This document shows positions 1-9,373 of a stretch of 64,000 nt of DNA, piece after piece (the stretch's first letter is position 1; each line of letters opens with the position of its first letter). The stretch comes from Rhodoferax_B sp049316285. GTDB taxonomy: Bacteria > Pseudomonadota > Gammaproteobacteria > Burkholderiales > Burkholderiaceae_C. The DNA lies in the NCBI RefSeq assembly GCF_049316285.1, contig NZ_JBMOXA010000012.1, positions 124,001 through 188,000 on the forward strand. The letters run 5' to 3'. Both the position numbers and the translations under genes were made by a program. A model generated the notes under the pieces. That model ran no database searches and was not told the DNA's origin. It saw only the letters and a program-made list of their open reading frames with translations.

Positions 1-2381
1 ACCTCGACGGTGCGCTCCACGTCGTCGCGCGCAAAACCGACCCAGGCCGCGGCATAACCGCCTTTTTCAACCGTGATGCGGCAGATGTTTTCCAGCAGCA
101 CCGCCTCGGAAGTGGCACGCACCTGGCTTTCATTACACGCGCTCAACAAGGCCTGGGCGCGGCTCACACGCGTGAGTTCGCGTTCGGTGCGCAGTTGTTC
201 GGTGATGTCCACACCTTGCACGATGCGCGCCTTGCGCCCGTCCAGGCTGATGGTCTGGCCGGCCACCGACAACTGCACCAATCTGCCGTCCTTGGTGCGG
301 TTGCGGTTGTGCACGCCTGTCAGCGGTTGCCCCACACGCACACTTTCAATCACCGCTGCAAACTGTTCCCGGTCCTCGTCGGGCACCAGGTCGGCCAGGG
401 TCATCTTCAGCAGTTCGGCCTCGGAATAACCAAACAGACGGATCGCGGCCGCATTCGCCGCCAGAATCGCCAGCGTGTCATAGTCGTAGACCCACACCGG
501 CTGCGGGTTGTCGCCAAACAGCACACGGTAATGCTCTTCAGAATGGCGCAAGGTCTCGGCCACGCGGTGGCGCTGGATCAGCGAGCCCAGCGACAGCGCC
601 AGTGTCTGCAGGCTCAACACGTCGCGTGCACTGAACCCCCCCAGCCGATTCGAGATGACCTTCAACGCGCCTATGGGACCGGCCTCGGTGCTCAACGGCG
701 CCACGATGATGGCGGTGAGTTGCATCGCATCGGACAGGTCACGTATCACCCGGGGATCGTTGGGCGCGTCATTGGCCAGCATCACTTCGCCGCGCTGCAA
801 GGCCACGCCGGTCAGGCTGCCTTTGAGTGGCAGGCGGGCTCCGACACCGGTCGCGGTTTCGCCGGCGACGGCGCTGCAGACCATGTCCTCACCCTCTATG
901 AAGCCGACCTGGCAACCCGTGGCGCATGTCAATGCACACACCCGCTCGGCGGTGATGTCGAGCACCGCCTGCAGCCCCAGGTCAAGTGAAGCCAGCTCCT
1001 GCTGGATGCGCACAATGCCGACACGGGCTTCATCATCCCGGCGCGCCTCTTCTGCGGCGAGGCGGATGCTGCGCAAGTCGGTCAGGCCGCCGACCATGCG
1101 CGCCGCACGGCCGCTTTCATCATGGATTACCAGGCCACGGTCGGAGACTTCGGCATAACTGCCGTCGCCACGCCGAAAGCGGTATTCGGCATTCCAGCTG
1201 CGCGCCGCCGGCGGGCCCAGCGCGTCGTTCAGGCTCTTCACCACACGCGCGCGGTCTTCGGGGTGCACACGCGCGGCCCAGCCCGGCGCCCCTACAACAA
1301 ACTCTTCGGGCGGCACACCAAACAACGTGTACAGGCCATCGCTCCAGGTGGTCACGTCGGTACGCAGGTCCCAGTCCCAGACGGCATCTGCCGACGCCTT
1401 GGCCAGGTACTTGAAGCGTTCTTCGCTGGCGCGCAGCGCCTCCTCGGCGCGCATTTGCTCGGACACATCCTGCACCGAGCCACGCACCCGCGTCACCACA
1501 CCCTGGGCATCGGGCGCGGCGCTGCCCAGGACACGGATCCAGCGGCGCAAGCCAACACTGGCATCCAACCAGACCACCACATCAAAAGACTTGCCTTCGC
1601 GCACACAGGCCGCCATGGCCTGCCGCAGCGCAGGGCGGCATTCTGCAGCGCACAGGGCGACCGCCTGGTCCGGCGTGGGGGCGTAGCCCAAGGGCAGGGC
1701 GAACAGATCGGCGGTGTTCTCGGTCCAGCGCAGGCGGTTGCGGCGCACGTCCAGGGTCCAGCCGGCCACACGCGCCAGCTGGCTGGCCACACGCAAGGCC
1801 TCGTAGCGCTGGCTGCGCATGGGCGCCACCAGACGCGGTGCAGCGCCAGGTGCGCCGCCGGCCTGGCCCGGCGCGCGCGCTTCGGGCGAGCGGTCGAGCA
1901 CCCGCACGGCTTGCACGGCCAATGCCTGCAAGGCCCGCAGCAAGGCCGGTTCGGGCTGGTGCGGCAGCGTATCGGCCACCGCCAGGCTGCCCAGCAGCCA
2001 GCCGTTGGCGCAGACCAAGGGCACTGACACATAGGCCCGGATGCCGGGTTCCGCGCTGACCCAAGGGTGATCGGCGAAGCGCGGGTCGGTGCTGGCGTCG
2101 GCTATTTGCAGGCCTTCGCTGGGCCAACCGGCACGTGACTCAAAACTTTCGTCCAGCGCAATTTCGGTGCCCAACGGGCCCTGGTGCGCTTTCAGCCACA
2201 GGCGGCTGGAGGTGAAGATGCCGAGCAAGCCCATGGGCATGGCGTAGATACGCGCCGCGAGCTGCACCAACTGGTCAAACTCAGGCTCGGAAGGGGTGCC
2301 CAAAATAGCGTAACGCGCGAGCAACTCCAGCCGCGCGGCTTCGCTGAGTTGCCCTGACTGGTGTGCGGCGGCTTCTTCCAT
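1..2381 (-). CDS. Multidomain GAF/PAS sensor protein, 3' part beyond window edge
   Basis: Reading the bottom strand from the ATG at 2381 gives about 793 residues without a stop, so the protein continues past the left edge. Visible domains in order are GAF (about 20-150), PAS (170-300), PAS with a trailing PAC region (313-430), GAF (460-590), PAS (609-725) and the start of another GAF (from about 737). No membrane segment is visible, so a cytoplasmic signal sensor is likely. The output domain (histidine kinase or GGDEF/EAL) lies outside the window, so the class cannot be fixed. An in-frame GTG nine bases upstream (2390) is an alternative start. Confidence 0.8.
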   Translation of the reverse strand, partial: MEEAAAHQSGQLSEAARLELLARYAILGTPSEPEFDQLVQLAARIYAMPMGLLGIFTSSRLWLKAHQGPLGTEIALDESFESRAGWPSEGLQIADASTDPRFADHPWVSAEPGIRAYVSVPLVCANGWLLGSLAVADTLPHQPEPALLRALQALAVQAVRVLDRSPEARAPGQAGGAPGAAPRLVAPMRSQRYEALRVASQLARVAGWTLDVRRNRLRWTENTADLFALPLGYAPTPDQAVALCAAECRPALRQAMAACVREGKSFDVVVWLDASVGLRRWIRVLGSAAPDAQGVVTRVRGSVQDVSEQMRAEEALRASEERFKYLAKASADAVWDWDLRTDVTTWSDGLYTLFGVPPEEFVVGAPGWAARVHPEDRARVVKSLNDALGPPAARSWNAEYRFRRGDGSYAEVSDRGLVIHDESGRAARMVGGLTDLRSIRLAAEEARRDDEARVGIVRIQQELASLDLGLQAVLDITAERVCALTCATGCQVGFIEGEDMVCSAVAGETATGVGARLPLKGSLTGVALQRGEVMLANDAPNDPRVIRDLSDAMQLTAIIVAPLSTEAGPIGALKVISNRLGGFSARDVLSLQTLALSLGSLIQRHRVAETLRHSEEHYRVLFGDNPQPVWVYDYDTLAILAANAAAIRLFGYSEAELLKMTLADLVPDEDREQFAAVIESVRVGQPLTGVHNRNRTKDGRLVQLSVAGQTISLDGRKARIVQGVDITEQLRTERELTRVSRAQALLSACNESQVRATSEAVLLENICRITVEKGGYAAAWVGFARDDVERTVE

Positions 2382-2575
2382 AGCGCTCACACGCCCTCGG
2401 CCCCGCCGGCCGCTCGACATGCAGTGTCACGACTGTCAACCATTGCTCCCCCTGGTGGCCTGGGGCCACCGAGAATTCTTATGCGGTTGCAATTTTGCGC
2501 CCAAGCCCCCGCGAACGGGAGAAAATTCCCGCACCTGTTCTAGGCGTTCACCAACGGCAACCGTGCTTGTCTGGG

Positions 2576-4024
2576 TTATCGGCGCATGGGCTGAAAAGTT
2601 GAGGCGCCACGGCTCAGCCATTGATCCAGCACCAGCATCACCAGCAGTGATGCCCCGACCAAGGGAAACAACAGTCCACCCAGCGCCAGCAAAGCGACAA
2701 CGCCGCGCAGCACCCGGCGCTCGGCGGGCAAGGGCGGCACACCCAGCCCACCCGCAGGCCGCCGCTTCCACCACATGGTGGCGGCACTCACACACAGCAG
2801 CACAATCGCCAGACACACCAGCACCAGCAAGGCCTGGTTGGGCACACCAAACTCCTGGCCCATGTGTACATTGATGCCCCACTCCAGCCAGCGGCCGAAT
2901 GGCCCGTAGTCGGCGTAAGCCATGTCGATCAGCGGTTGGCCGCTGTATTGGTCCAGGTGGATCACACGTTGCTGGGCCAAGACGTTGGGGTAGACCGAAG
3001 CACTGTAGACCCCAGCAGGCCCCTTGGGTGGGTTGACGCTAAAGCCTGGCGCAATGCCCAGACGGCTGAAGATGGCCATGGCCTGGTCCAGGCTCAAGGC
3101 CTGCGCTGAAGTGGCCACCGGTGCCGCAGCGGCAGCGTTGTGCTCATCATGCCCGGCGTGCTCCTGATGCGCATCATGTGCCGCATGCGCCGACTCCGGC
3201 AGCCGCGCCTGCTCCACGGACCAGCTGGTGGGCGCCACATCGTTCAGACGCTGCTGCGACATAGGCACGGCCACGCGCACACCCGCCGGGTAACCAAAAT
3301 TGTGGCCATTGGCCCACTCATTCACCTTGGCGCCCCATACCACCGACCACGGCATGCCGGTGAGCGCCAGGAACACCAGGGCGGCCCCGACAAAAATGCC
3401 GGTGACGGCATGCAGATCGCGCCAGAACAGCCGCTGGCGCGGCTGGCCACGCACCACCAGCACGCCGCCGCGCCCCTTGCCACGCGGCCACCACAGGTAG
3501 ATGCCGGTCAGCACCAACAAGATGGCCCAACCTGCCGCAATCTCTATGGCGCCACGCGCCAGCGCACCGAAGTACTTCAGGCTGTGCAGCTTGCGAATCG
3601 TCCAGGCGACGCTGCTGCGGTCGGCCAAGGCACCCAGCACCTGGGCGCGGTAGGGGTCGACAAACACCGACAAGGCCTCGCCTTGGCTGGTGAGCACGCT
3701 GATCTCGGCCGAGTCGTCGGTCGCCGCCGCCGCGCGGTATTTGCGCAGGCTGCCCGGGTGTGCGGCCAGCGCAGCGGCCACCAGTTCGCTATGGGCGCGT
3801 GGGGCGCCATCGGTCGCCGCGACAAACTTCAGATCGCGGTGAAAGTAGCCGTCAATCTCGGCTTTGAAAACATACAGGCCGCCGGTCACGGCCAGCCAGA
3901 TGAGGAACGGCAGCACCAGCAAGCCAGCATAAAAGTGCCAGCGCCAGACAGCACGGTACAGGTTGCCAGCGGCCGGCGCGGCGGCGGCCTGGAGAGAAAC
4001 AGTGGGGGTGGATGAAGACATCAT
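2576..4024 (-). CDS. PepSY-associated TM helix protein
   Basis: A 482-residue inner-membrane protein of the PepSY-TM type. A first membrane helix follows the W-R-W-H-F-Y-A-G segment near residue 30, then a PepSY-like periplasmic region, helices in the middle, a His-rich stretch around 290-310, and two C-terminal helices. Family members sit with siderophore or haem uptake genes and are proposed to act as membrane reductases; that role is inferred. It is the last gene of a bottom-strand set with the DUF2946 and MFS genes. The start was placed at the ATG-ATG pair (4024/4021) because the 11-residue upstream extension looks non-coding. Confidence 0.85.
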   Translation of the reverse strand: MMSSSTPTVSLQAAAAPAAGNLYRAVWRWHFYAGLLVLPFLIWLAVTGGLYVFKAEIDGYFHRDLKFVAATDGAPRAHSELVAAALAAHPGSLRKYRAAAATDDSAEISVLTSQGEALSVFVDPYRAQVLGALADRSSVAWTIRKLHSLKYFGALARGAIEIAAGWAILLVLTGIYLWWPRGKGRGGVLVVRGQPRQRLFWRDLHAVTGIFVGAALVFLALTGMPWSVVWGAKVNEWANGHNFGYPAGVRVAVPMSQQRLNDVAPTSWSVEQARLPESAHAAHDAHQEHAGHDEHNAAAAAPVATSAQALSLDQAMAIFSRLGIAPGFSVNPPKGPAGVYSASVYPNVLAQQRVIHLDQYSGQPLIDMAYADYGPFGRWLEWGINVHMGQEFGVPNQALLVLVCLAIVLLCVSAATMWWKRRPAGGLGVPPLPAERRVLRGVVALLALGGLLFPLVGASLLVMLVLDQWLSRGASTFQPMRR

Positions 4025-4119
4025 GAAATCTTTGAACGTGCCAAAACACAAGCGCACGCACTGCCGAGCAGGTCTTGCAAACGCAAGCCCTCAGCAGCGG
4101 TGAACACCAACAAAAGAAG

Positions 4120-4479
4120 TCAGACTGAAACTGGGGGCCCGCGTGCGGGCAAGGCAGCGCCAATACGGGCGGCAATGTGTGCCGCCGCAATGGGCTGAAG
4201 GGCATAAGCCAGGGCATGTGGCGGAGCCACCGAGGTGCGCGCTTGTGGCAGCGGCAGCGTGGCCGCCAGGCACAAGGAGCAGTCGAGTGTGTGTTGCCCA
4301 GGCTCGGCAGCCGAGCCATCGTCACTGGTGAAGACCACCTTCACCGCGCCGCCCGCCGAACACACAATTTCCATGGCCTGGGGGTGCAACAGCGGCGAGG
4401 CGCTCGCCACGCTCAGCGTCAACACAAACCAGGCCAAGAACAAGCGGGCAAGTAGGGACGATGAACGGAAAAACTGCAT
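4120..4479 (-). CDS. DUF2946 family small exported protein
   Basis: A 119-residue protein with an N-terminal hydrophobic signal segment (about residues 8-28) and the H-T-L-D-C-S-L-C motif (around 63-70) that marks DUF2946. The paired cysteines near a histidine could bind a metal, but this is not shown for the family. DUF2946 proteins commonly neighbour PepSY and TonB-receptor genes, as the PepSY gene does here about 95 bp downstream. The MFS gene ends only 9 bp upstream, so co-transcription is likely. Function is unknown. Confidence 0.75.
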   Translation of the reverse strand: MQFFRSSSLLARLFLAWFVLTLSVASASPLLHPQAMEIVCSAGGAVKVVFTSDDGSAAEPGQHTLDCSLCLAATLPLPQARTSVAPPHALAYALQPIAAAHIAARIGAALPARGPPVSV

Positions 4480-4488
4480 GGCGTCGAA

Positions 4489-5778
4489 TTATGCGCGAGC
4501 GACGGTGTGCGCCATGGGGTAGCGCCGCAACATCCACAGGTACAGGGCTACGCCGACAAACAGCGTGCCGGCGGCCAGGCTCAGGGACAGCGTAAAACCC
4601 AGGGCCTGGCTGCTGCTGTGCGCGATCACCAAGGCCACCAGCGGCGGTCCGACAATCTGCCCCAAACCGTACATCGCGGTAAGCATGCCCATGCTGCTGG
4701 CCACGGCCAGCGGACGCAGGCGGCGCACCTCCTGCATCGCAAAAAAAGTGATGGCCGTGAACGGCAGGCCCAGGAACAGGCTGCCCAAGGCAAAGCCGAA
4801 CGCGCTGGGCAAGACCACACTGGCCAACACCCCCAGCCCTTGCATGCCGTAGCAGTAGGCCAGCCATAGGCGCATGTCCGCGTCACGCGGCACACGTGTG
4901 GCAAGCACCGCCCCCAACATCACACCCAGGCCAAAAATGGGCCAGAACAAATCGATCCACACCGAATTGCCCAACACGCCGCGTGCAATCACCGGCAAAA
5001 AGGTGGCGGTGATGATGTAGCCAAAACCGGCCAGGCCATAGGCCACGGTGAGGCTGGCCATCTGGCCCTTGTCGTGCGCGGCCAGCGGCGTTGGCGTGGC
5101 GGCGGTAGTGGTGGTGGTGCTGGGCGCCAGCGGTGCTGCCGCTGTCAGGTGCTCTGCGGCGGGCCGCTGGAACACCGGCCACACCAGCACCGTCAACACC
5201 AGGGCCAGCGCGGCGAACAACAGCCAGCCACTGGACGCCGCCCAGCCGTGCGCCACCATGGCACTGGCCAACAGACCACTGAGGGTGATGCCCGCGCCTG
5301 GCCCAACATAGATGAATCCGCCCATCTCGGGCACCCCCAGACGCGCCAGCCTGGCCAGGCACCAGCCCGAGGTATAGACAAACACAAAGGCGCTGGCCAC
5401 GCCCGAGACAAAACGCAGCAAGGGCCACAGCGCTGCCCAATGCCAGGCCATGCCCAGGGTCAAGGCACAGGTGGCCACCAGGCCTGCACGCACCATCATG
5501 GCCGGCACCACCGGCGGCAAACCCTTCAAACGCCCCCAGATCCACGGCTGAAAGGTACACAGCAGCGCACCGACCAGGTAGCCTATGTAATTGGCGCTGG
5601 CCAGCCAGCTGGCGGTGGCGAGATCGACTACGCCGTCGTGCAGCATCATCGGCAGCAGCGGCGTGAAGGCAAAGCGGCCTATGCCCATGGCGGTGGCCAG
5701 CGCCACCATGCCGGCCACGGCCACACGCCAGGGCTTGCCAACCGCAGGGCTGGTCGCGGAGAGGGAGGAGGTGGACAT
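4489..5778 (-). CDS. YbfB/YjiJ family MFS transporter
   Basis: A roughly 430-residue major-facilitator permease with twelve predicted helices. It carries the early G-I-G-R-F-A-F-T-P-L-L-P-M-M motif typical of the YbfB/YjiJ group. Substrate is unknown. The gene abuts the AI-2E-type permease: the upstream TGA at 5788-5790 is directly followed by an in-frame GTG (5787), with an ATG at 5778. I use the ATG, but the GTG would give translational coupling. It is the second gene in the order AI-2E permease, MFS, DUF2946, PepSY. Confidence 0.85.
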   Translation of the reverse strand: MSTSSLSATSPAVGKPWRVAVAGMVALATAMGIGRFAFTPLLPMMLHDGVVDLATASWLASANYIGYLVGALLCTFQPWIWGRLKGLPPVVPAMMVRAGLVATCALTLGMAWHWAALWPLLRFVSGVASAFVFVYTSGWCLARLARLGVPEMGGFIYVGPGAGITLSGLLASAMVAHGWAASSGWLLFAALALVLTVLVWPVFQRPAAEHLTAAAPLAPSTTTTTAATPTPLAAHDKGQMASLTVAYGLAGFGYIITATFLPVIARGVLGNSVWIDLFWPIFGLGVMLGAVLATRVPRDADMRLWLAYCYGMQGLGVLASVVLPSAFGFALGSLFLGLPFTAITFFAMQEVRRLRPLAVASSMGMLTAMYGLGQIVGPPLVALVIAHSSSQALGFTLSLSLAAGTLFVGVALYLWMLRRYPMAHTVARA

Positions 5779-5787
5779 CAGCTTCAC

Positions 5788-6963
5788 TCAGTCGTGGCGG
5801 GGCTTGTCTTGGTTGCCAGCCTGCGAAGGCAGGGGCTGCAGGGGCTGCAGCGGCGTAGCAGCGACCGGGCTGGCATCGGCCTCAACACCCTCCAGCGGCT
5901 CGTTCACCGAGGCCGCATACAAGCCCCAAACCGCCAGAAACAAGGCCGCAATCACCGGTCCTATGACAAAACCATTCAGCCCGAAAATCGCCATGCCGCC
6001 CAGCGTGGACAACAACACCATGTAATCGGGCAGCTTGGTGTCTTTGCCCACCAGCACGGGGCGCAGCACGTTGTCCACCATGCCTATCACCAATACGCCA
6101 TAGGCCGCCAACGCCACCGCCTTGACGGTATCACCGGTGGCCAGATAGTAGATCGCCACAGGCCCCCAGATCAGCCCCGCGCCCACGGCCGGCAGCAGAG
6201 AGAGAAACGCCATCAGCACCGACCACAGCACCGCCGATGGAATGCCCAGACCCCAGAACGCCAGGCCGCCCAGCGCGCCCTGCGCGGCCGCCACCAGCAA
6301 ATTGCCTTTGACGGTGGCGCGCACCACCGTGATGAACTTGCCCATCAACGCACGGCGTGTGTGATCCTGCAGCGGCACCACGGCGCGCATATTGCGCATC
6401 AAGACATCGCCATCGCGCAGCAGAAAATACAGCAGGTACAACATGATGCAGAACGACACCGCAAACTCAAACGTGTTCTGTCCGACGCTGAGCGATTGCT
6501 TCAACACAATCTGGCCGCCCTGCGTGAGCAGCTGCACCAGCTTTTCTTCCAGGCCCTTGATGCCGCTGATCTCGAAATAGGCCAGGCCGTCGGTGAGCCA
6601 CTGGGGCAGGCTCGATTCGATCTGGTGTATGCGTTCACCCAGATTGAAGCTGCCGCTTTGCAGCTTGGCAAAAATGGCGGTGAGCTCACGCACCAACATG
6701 CCGCCAATCAGCCCCATGGGCAAAATCACCATCACCAGGATGATCAGCAGCGTGCAAAGCGCCGCCAGCGTGGCGCGGCCATTCAACTTGCGCAGCAGCC
6801 AACGGTGCAGCGGCGCAAACAGGATGGCCATCACCACGCCCCAGAACACCGCGCCGCCGAAGGGTAGCAGAATCCAGCCAAAGGCCAGTGTCACCACCAC
6901 CATGAGCAGCACAAAGATCTTGTTTTCGTGCGCCTTGCGCCGAGCCTGAGGAGTTGTTTGCAT
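5788..6963 (-). CDS. AI-2E family (PerM-type) transporter
   Basis: A 391-residue integral membrane protein with paired N-terminal helices (about 12-55), a long soluble section (around 100-190) and C-terminal helices containing G-x-L-x-W-G-P and D-N-x-L-R-P segments. These are characteristic of the UPF0118/AI-2 exporter superfamily. Members have been linked to AI-2 export, Na+/H+ antiport and other roles, so substrate cannot be assigned. The start was set at the ATG at 6963; the 34-residue upstream extension lacks family character. It is the first gene of a four-gene bottom-strand group. Confidence 0.85.
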   Translation of the reverse strand: MQTTPQARRKAHENKIFVLLMVVVTLAFGWILLPFGGAVFWGVVMAILFAPLHRWLLRKLNGRATLAALCTLLIILVMVILPMGLIGGMLVRELTAIFAKLQSGSFNLGERIHQIESSLPQWLTDGLAYFEISGIKGLEEKLVQLLTQGGQIVLKQSLSVGQNTFEFAVSFCIMLYLLYFLLRDGDVLMRNMRAVVPLQDHTRRALMGKFITVVRATVKGNLLVAAAQGALGGLAFWGLGIPSAVLWSVLMAFLSLLPAVGAGLIWGPVAIYYLATGDTVKAVALAAYGVLVIGMVDNVLRPVLVGKDTKLPDYMVLLSTLGGMAIFGLNGFVIGPVIAALFLAVWGLYAASVNEPLEGVEADASPVAATPLQPLQPLPSQAGNQDKPRHD

Positions 6964-7184
6964 GAAGTAGGCGAGCGAGGGTTTGCTGCGGGCTGGAAAA
7001 GAGATGTCGATGGTATCGGCATTGGGGCGCAGAAGTATTTCCGGCAAAATTGGCCTCTTGCACAATCGGGAAGAGCGTCAACAGCTTCACTTTTGATAGC
7101 AACAAGCACTGTAAAGCCGTGCGCCAGCCAGCACCTGCAGGCTACCATCCAGGCCTGTTTGAACCCACAACCTTGAGGAGCGCC

Positions 7185-7553
7185 ATGCCCCGCCCGATTC
7201 TTGACGAAGCCCATATCCACCCTGCTGTGCGCGCCGAAGTGGCCAAAGTGTCGCCCCAAGTGGCCGAAGTCCAGGCCGCCATTGCCGCTCATCCGCTGGT
7301 GGTGGTGGGCATGGGGCTGAATCCGTTCCCGCGCAAGGCGCGCCGCCTGCTGGATGCGGCCGGCATTCCCTACCACTACCTGGGCTACGGCAACTACTTC
7401 AGCAACTGGCGTCCGCGCAATACCTTGAAGTTGTGGAGCGGCTGGCGCACCTTCCCCATGGTGTTTGTGCGCGGCAGCTTGGTCGGTGGCGCCAACGATC
7501 TGGAGCGGTTGCTGAACAGCGGTGAGCTGCAGCAGCTGTTGAACCAGAAGTAG
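7185..7553 (+). CDS. Glutaredoxin-fold protein without active-site cysteines
   Basis: A 122-residue protein whose second half follows the glutaredoxin pattern: a V-V-V-G-M strand, an N-P-F-P-R-K-A-R helix start, the T-F-P-M-V-F cis-proline strand, and G-G-x-x-D-L before the last helix. The usual C-P-x-C or C-G-F-S motif is replaced by N-P-F-P, and the protein contains no cysteine at all. It therefore cannot act as a thiol oxidoreductase, and a binding or regulatory role is more likely. The start at 7185 is decided by GAGGAG a few bases upstream; a longer in-frame start at 7050 has no such site. Confidence 0.8.
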   Translation: MPRPILDEAHIHPAVRAEVAKVSPQVAEVQAAIAAHPLVVVGMGLNPFPRKARRLLDAAGIPYHYLGYGNYFSNWRPRNTLKLWSGWRTFPMVFVRGSLVGGANDLERLLNSGELQQLLNQK

Positions 7554-7581
7554 CCTGCATCGCGACAACTATTCCAACACC

Positions 7582-8520
7582 ATGCAAGCCAACGAACCCA
7601 ACGCACCCGACAGCGCGGTCTACCGCACACTGCTTGAATCCACGCGTGCCATCCCCTGGAAGATAGACTGGGCGACCGCTTCCTTCAGCTACATAGGCCC
7701 GCAGATCGAGCCCCTGCTGGGTTGGGCGCCGTCCAGCTGGCTGACGGTGAATGATTGGGCCATGCGTATGCACCCGGACGACCGCGAGCGTGTGGTCAAT
7801 TTCTGCGTCTCGCAATCGCAGGCCGGTGTGGACCACGAGGCTGACTACCGCGCACTCACGGCCAGCGGCGAGTATGTGTGGATACGCGATGTTGTGCACG
7901 TGGTCCGGGATGCACAGGGCCAAGTGGAGTCGCTGATAGGCTTCATGTTCGACATCACCGAGCGCAAGCAAACCGAAGAAAAACTGCTGAGCCTGCAAAG
8001 GGAGCTGGAGGAACTCTCCTACCTCGACAGCCTGACCGGCGTGGCCAATCGGCGCAGGTTTGATGCGGTACTCAAAAAAGAGTGGGGAGAGGCCAGGCAC
8101 AACACCCAGCCCCTGTCCCTGATCATGGTGGATGTGGACTTCTTCAAGCTCTACAACGACCAGCATGGCCATGTCGAAGGCGACAACTGCCTGCAGCGCA
8201 TCGCGCAGGCGCTGGCCTCGGCGGCGAACCGGCCGCGCGATTTCTTTGCCCGTTATGGTGGTGAGGAATTTGTCCTGGTATTACCCGCGAGCGACGAGAA
8301 GGCCGCCGCAGCGGTCGCCGAGCGTTGCCGCCGGGCCGTCTTCAAGGCGCAGATTCCGCACGGCAGCTCTCCGCTTGGCCAGTTGATCACGGTCAGCATG
8401 GGAATAGGCACCGTCATCCCCACGGCCGGCGAAGACCTGCGCCTGTTTATAGACCTGGTAGACCGCCGGCTCTACCAGGCCAAGCGCGCCGGACGCAACC
8501 AGTCCGTGGCGGCCAGCTGA
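7582..8520 (+). CDS. PAS-domain diguanylate cyclase
   Basis: A 312-residue soluble protein. A PAS domain with PAC tail covers about 25-130 (ending in F-D-I-T-E-R-K), a short helical linker follows, and a GGDEF domain covers 148-312. The active-site motif is G-G-E-E-F (226-230). R-P-R-D (217-220) lies exactly five residues before it, matching the c-di-GMP inhibitory I-site. The enzyme should make c-di-GMP from two GTP and be product-inhibited. The PAS ligand is unknown. It is 28 bp downstream of the glutaredoxin-like gene and ends at a strong hairpin. Confidence 0.9.
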   Translation: MQANEPNAPDSAVYRTLLESTRAIPWKIDWATASFSYIGPQIEPLLGWAPSSWLTVNDWAMRMHPDDRERVVNFCVSQSQAGVDHEADYRALTASGEYVWIRDVVHVVRDAQGQVESLIGFMFDITERKQTEEKLLSLQRELEELSYLDSLTGVANRRRFDAVLKKEWGEARHNTQPLSLIMVDVDFFKLYNDQHGHVEGDNCLQRIAQALASAANRPRDFFARYGGEEFVLVLPASDEKAAAAVAERCRRAVFKAQIPHGSSPLGQLITVSMGIGTVIPTAGEDLRLFIDLVDRRLYQAKRAGRNQSVAAS

Positions 8521-8530
8521 CGCCAACTGG

Positions 8531-8560
8531 CAAAAGCCAAGGCCCCTAAGGGCCTTGGCT
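8531..8560 (-). terminator. Bidirectional hairpin terminator between convergent genes
   Basis: A perfect 11-bp stem (8535-8545 with 8550-8560) with a four-base loop. On the bottom strand the stem is followed by TTTT, so it is a good intrinsic terminator for the Spy-like gene. It also follows the stop of the top-strand cyclase by 14 bp. Confidence 0.8.
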
Positions 8561-8610
8561 GGAGACAGAACGCCGGTGCCCGGCGAGCCTGGAGTTTCTG
8601 TTTCCAATAC

Positions 8611-9153
8611 TCAGCTCTTGTCACGCATTGGGCGGTGGTGCTCACCACCAGGGCCGCCAGGGCCACCGTGGCCCATGCGCTGCAGCATGCGCAGCGACTC
8701 GGCATCAAAGGTGGTCTTCTGCTCGGTGTTCAGCGCACCATAAAAGGTCTTGGTGGCGTCTTCACGCTTGTCCATCTCGGCATTGCGTGCCACACGCAGG
8801 GCGTGCAGGCGGTCCAGGCGCTCGGGTGTGGTCAGCTTGGCGAAGTCAGCGCGCTCACCGGGGGCCATGGGGGCTGGTGGTTTCATGCTGCCGGTGAACG
8901 CGGCCCAGGCCGGTTCCTGTTCGGACGTGATCTTCAGCTTGGTCTTCAACTCGGCCATACGCTTGGCGATGGCCGCCTGCATCTTGGCCGGATCACGGTG
9001 GTGCATGCCTTCACGCGGGCCCTTGTGGGCGGCAGCGGGTGGTGGTGACGCCGCGTCGGCAGGTGCCGGGGTCTGCGCCATGGCGCCGGCGCCTAGCGTG
9101 GCCAGCAAACCGGCGAGAACAAGACTTTTGAGGGTGGTGGTGTTTGAACGCAT
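8611..9153 (-). CDS. Spy/CpxP-like LTXXQ-motif periplasmic protein
   Basis: A 180-residue protein with a signal peptide (about 1-28, ending A-M-A-Q). A Pro/Ala-rich stretch and an all-helical region follow, with an L-T-T-P-E-R-L-D motif near the middle and L-N-T-E-Q-K-T further on. These are the paired LTXXQ-type motifs of the Spy/CpxP envelope-stress family. The C-terminus is Gly/His-rich (G-H-G-G-P-G-G-P). A role as a periplasmic chaperone or metal-responsive protein is inferred. The ATG at 9153 follows a good AAGGA site; the upstream 11-residue extension is not needed. Confidence 0.8.
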   Translation of the reverse strand: MRSNTTTLKSLVLAGLLATLGAGAMAQTPAPADAASPPPAAAHKGPREGMHHRDPAKMQAAIAKRMAELKTKLKITSEQEPAWAAFTGSMKPPAPMAPGERADFAKLTTPERLDRLHALRVARNAEMDKREDATKTFYGALNTEQKTTFDAESLRMLQRMGHGGPGGPGGEHHRPMRDKS

Positions 9154-9373
9154 AGAAGTCCTTCCTTTCGAAGAAGAAGCCTGCACGCCACATCGGGTTC
9201 AGGTTGAGGCTAGTGTGGTTGGCCGATGTTTCGCCGCCATAACGGGGGTTTATTGCTTTGTAAAGTTTGCGCGCGCAGTTGTTTCCAGCGCGGGCGTTCA
9301 GGCGTAGAACTTGCGTTGCTCCATCACCCCCCGAGAGTTCGCTGATTGCGCATTTTTGACCGGAGACAAACCC

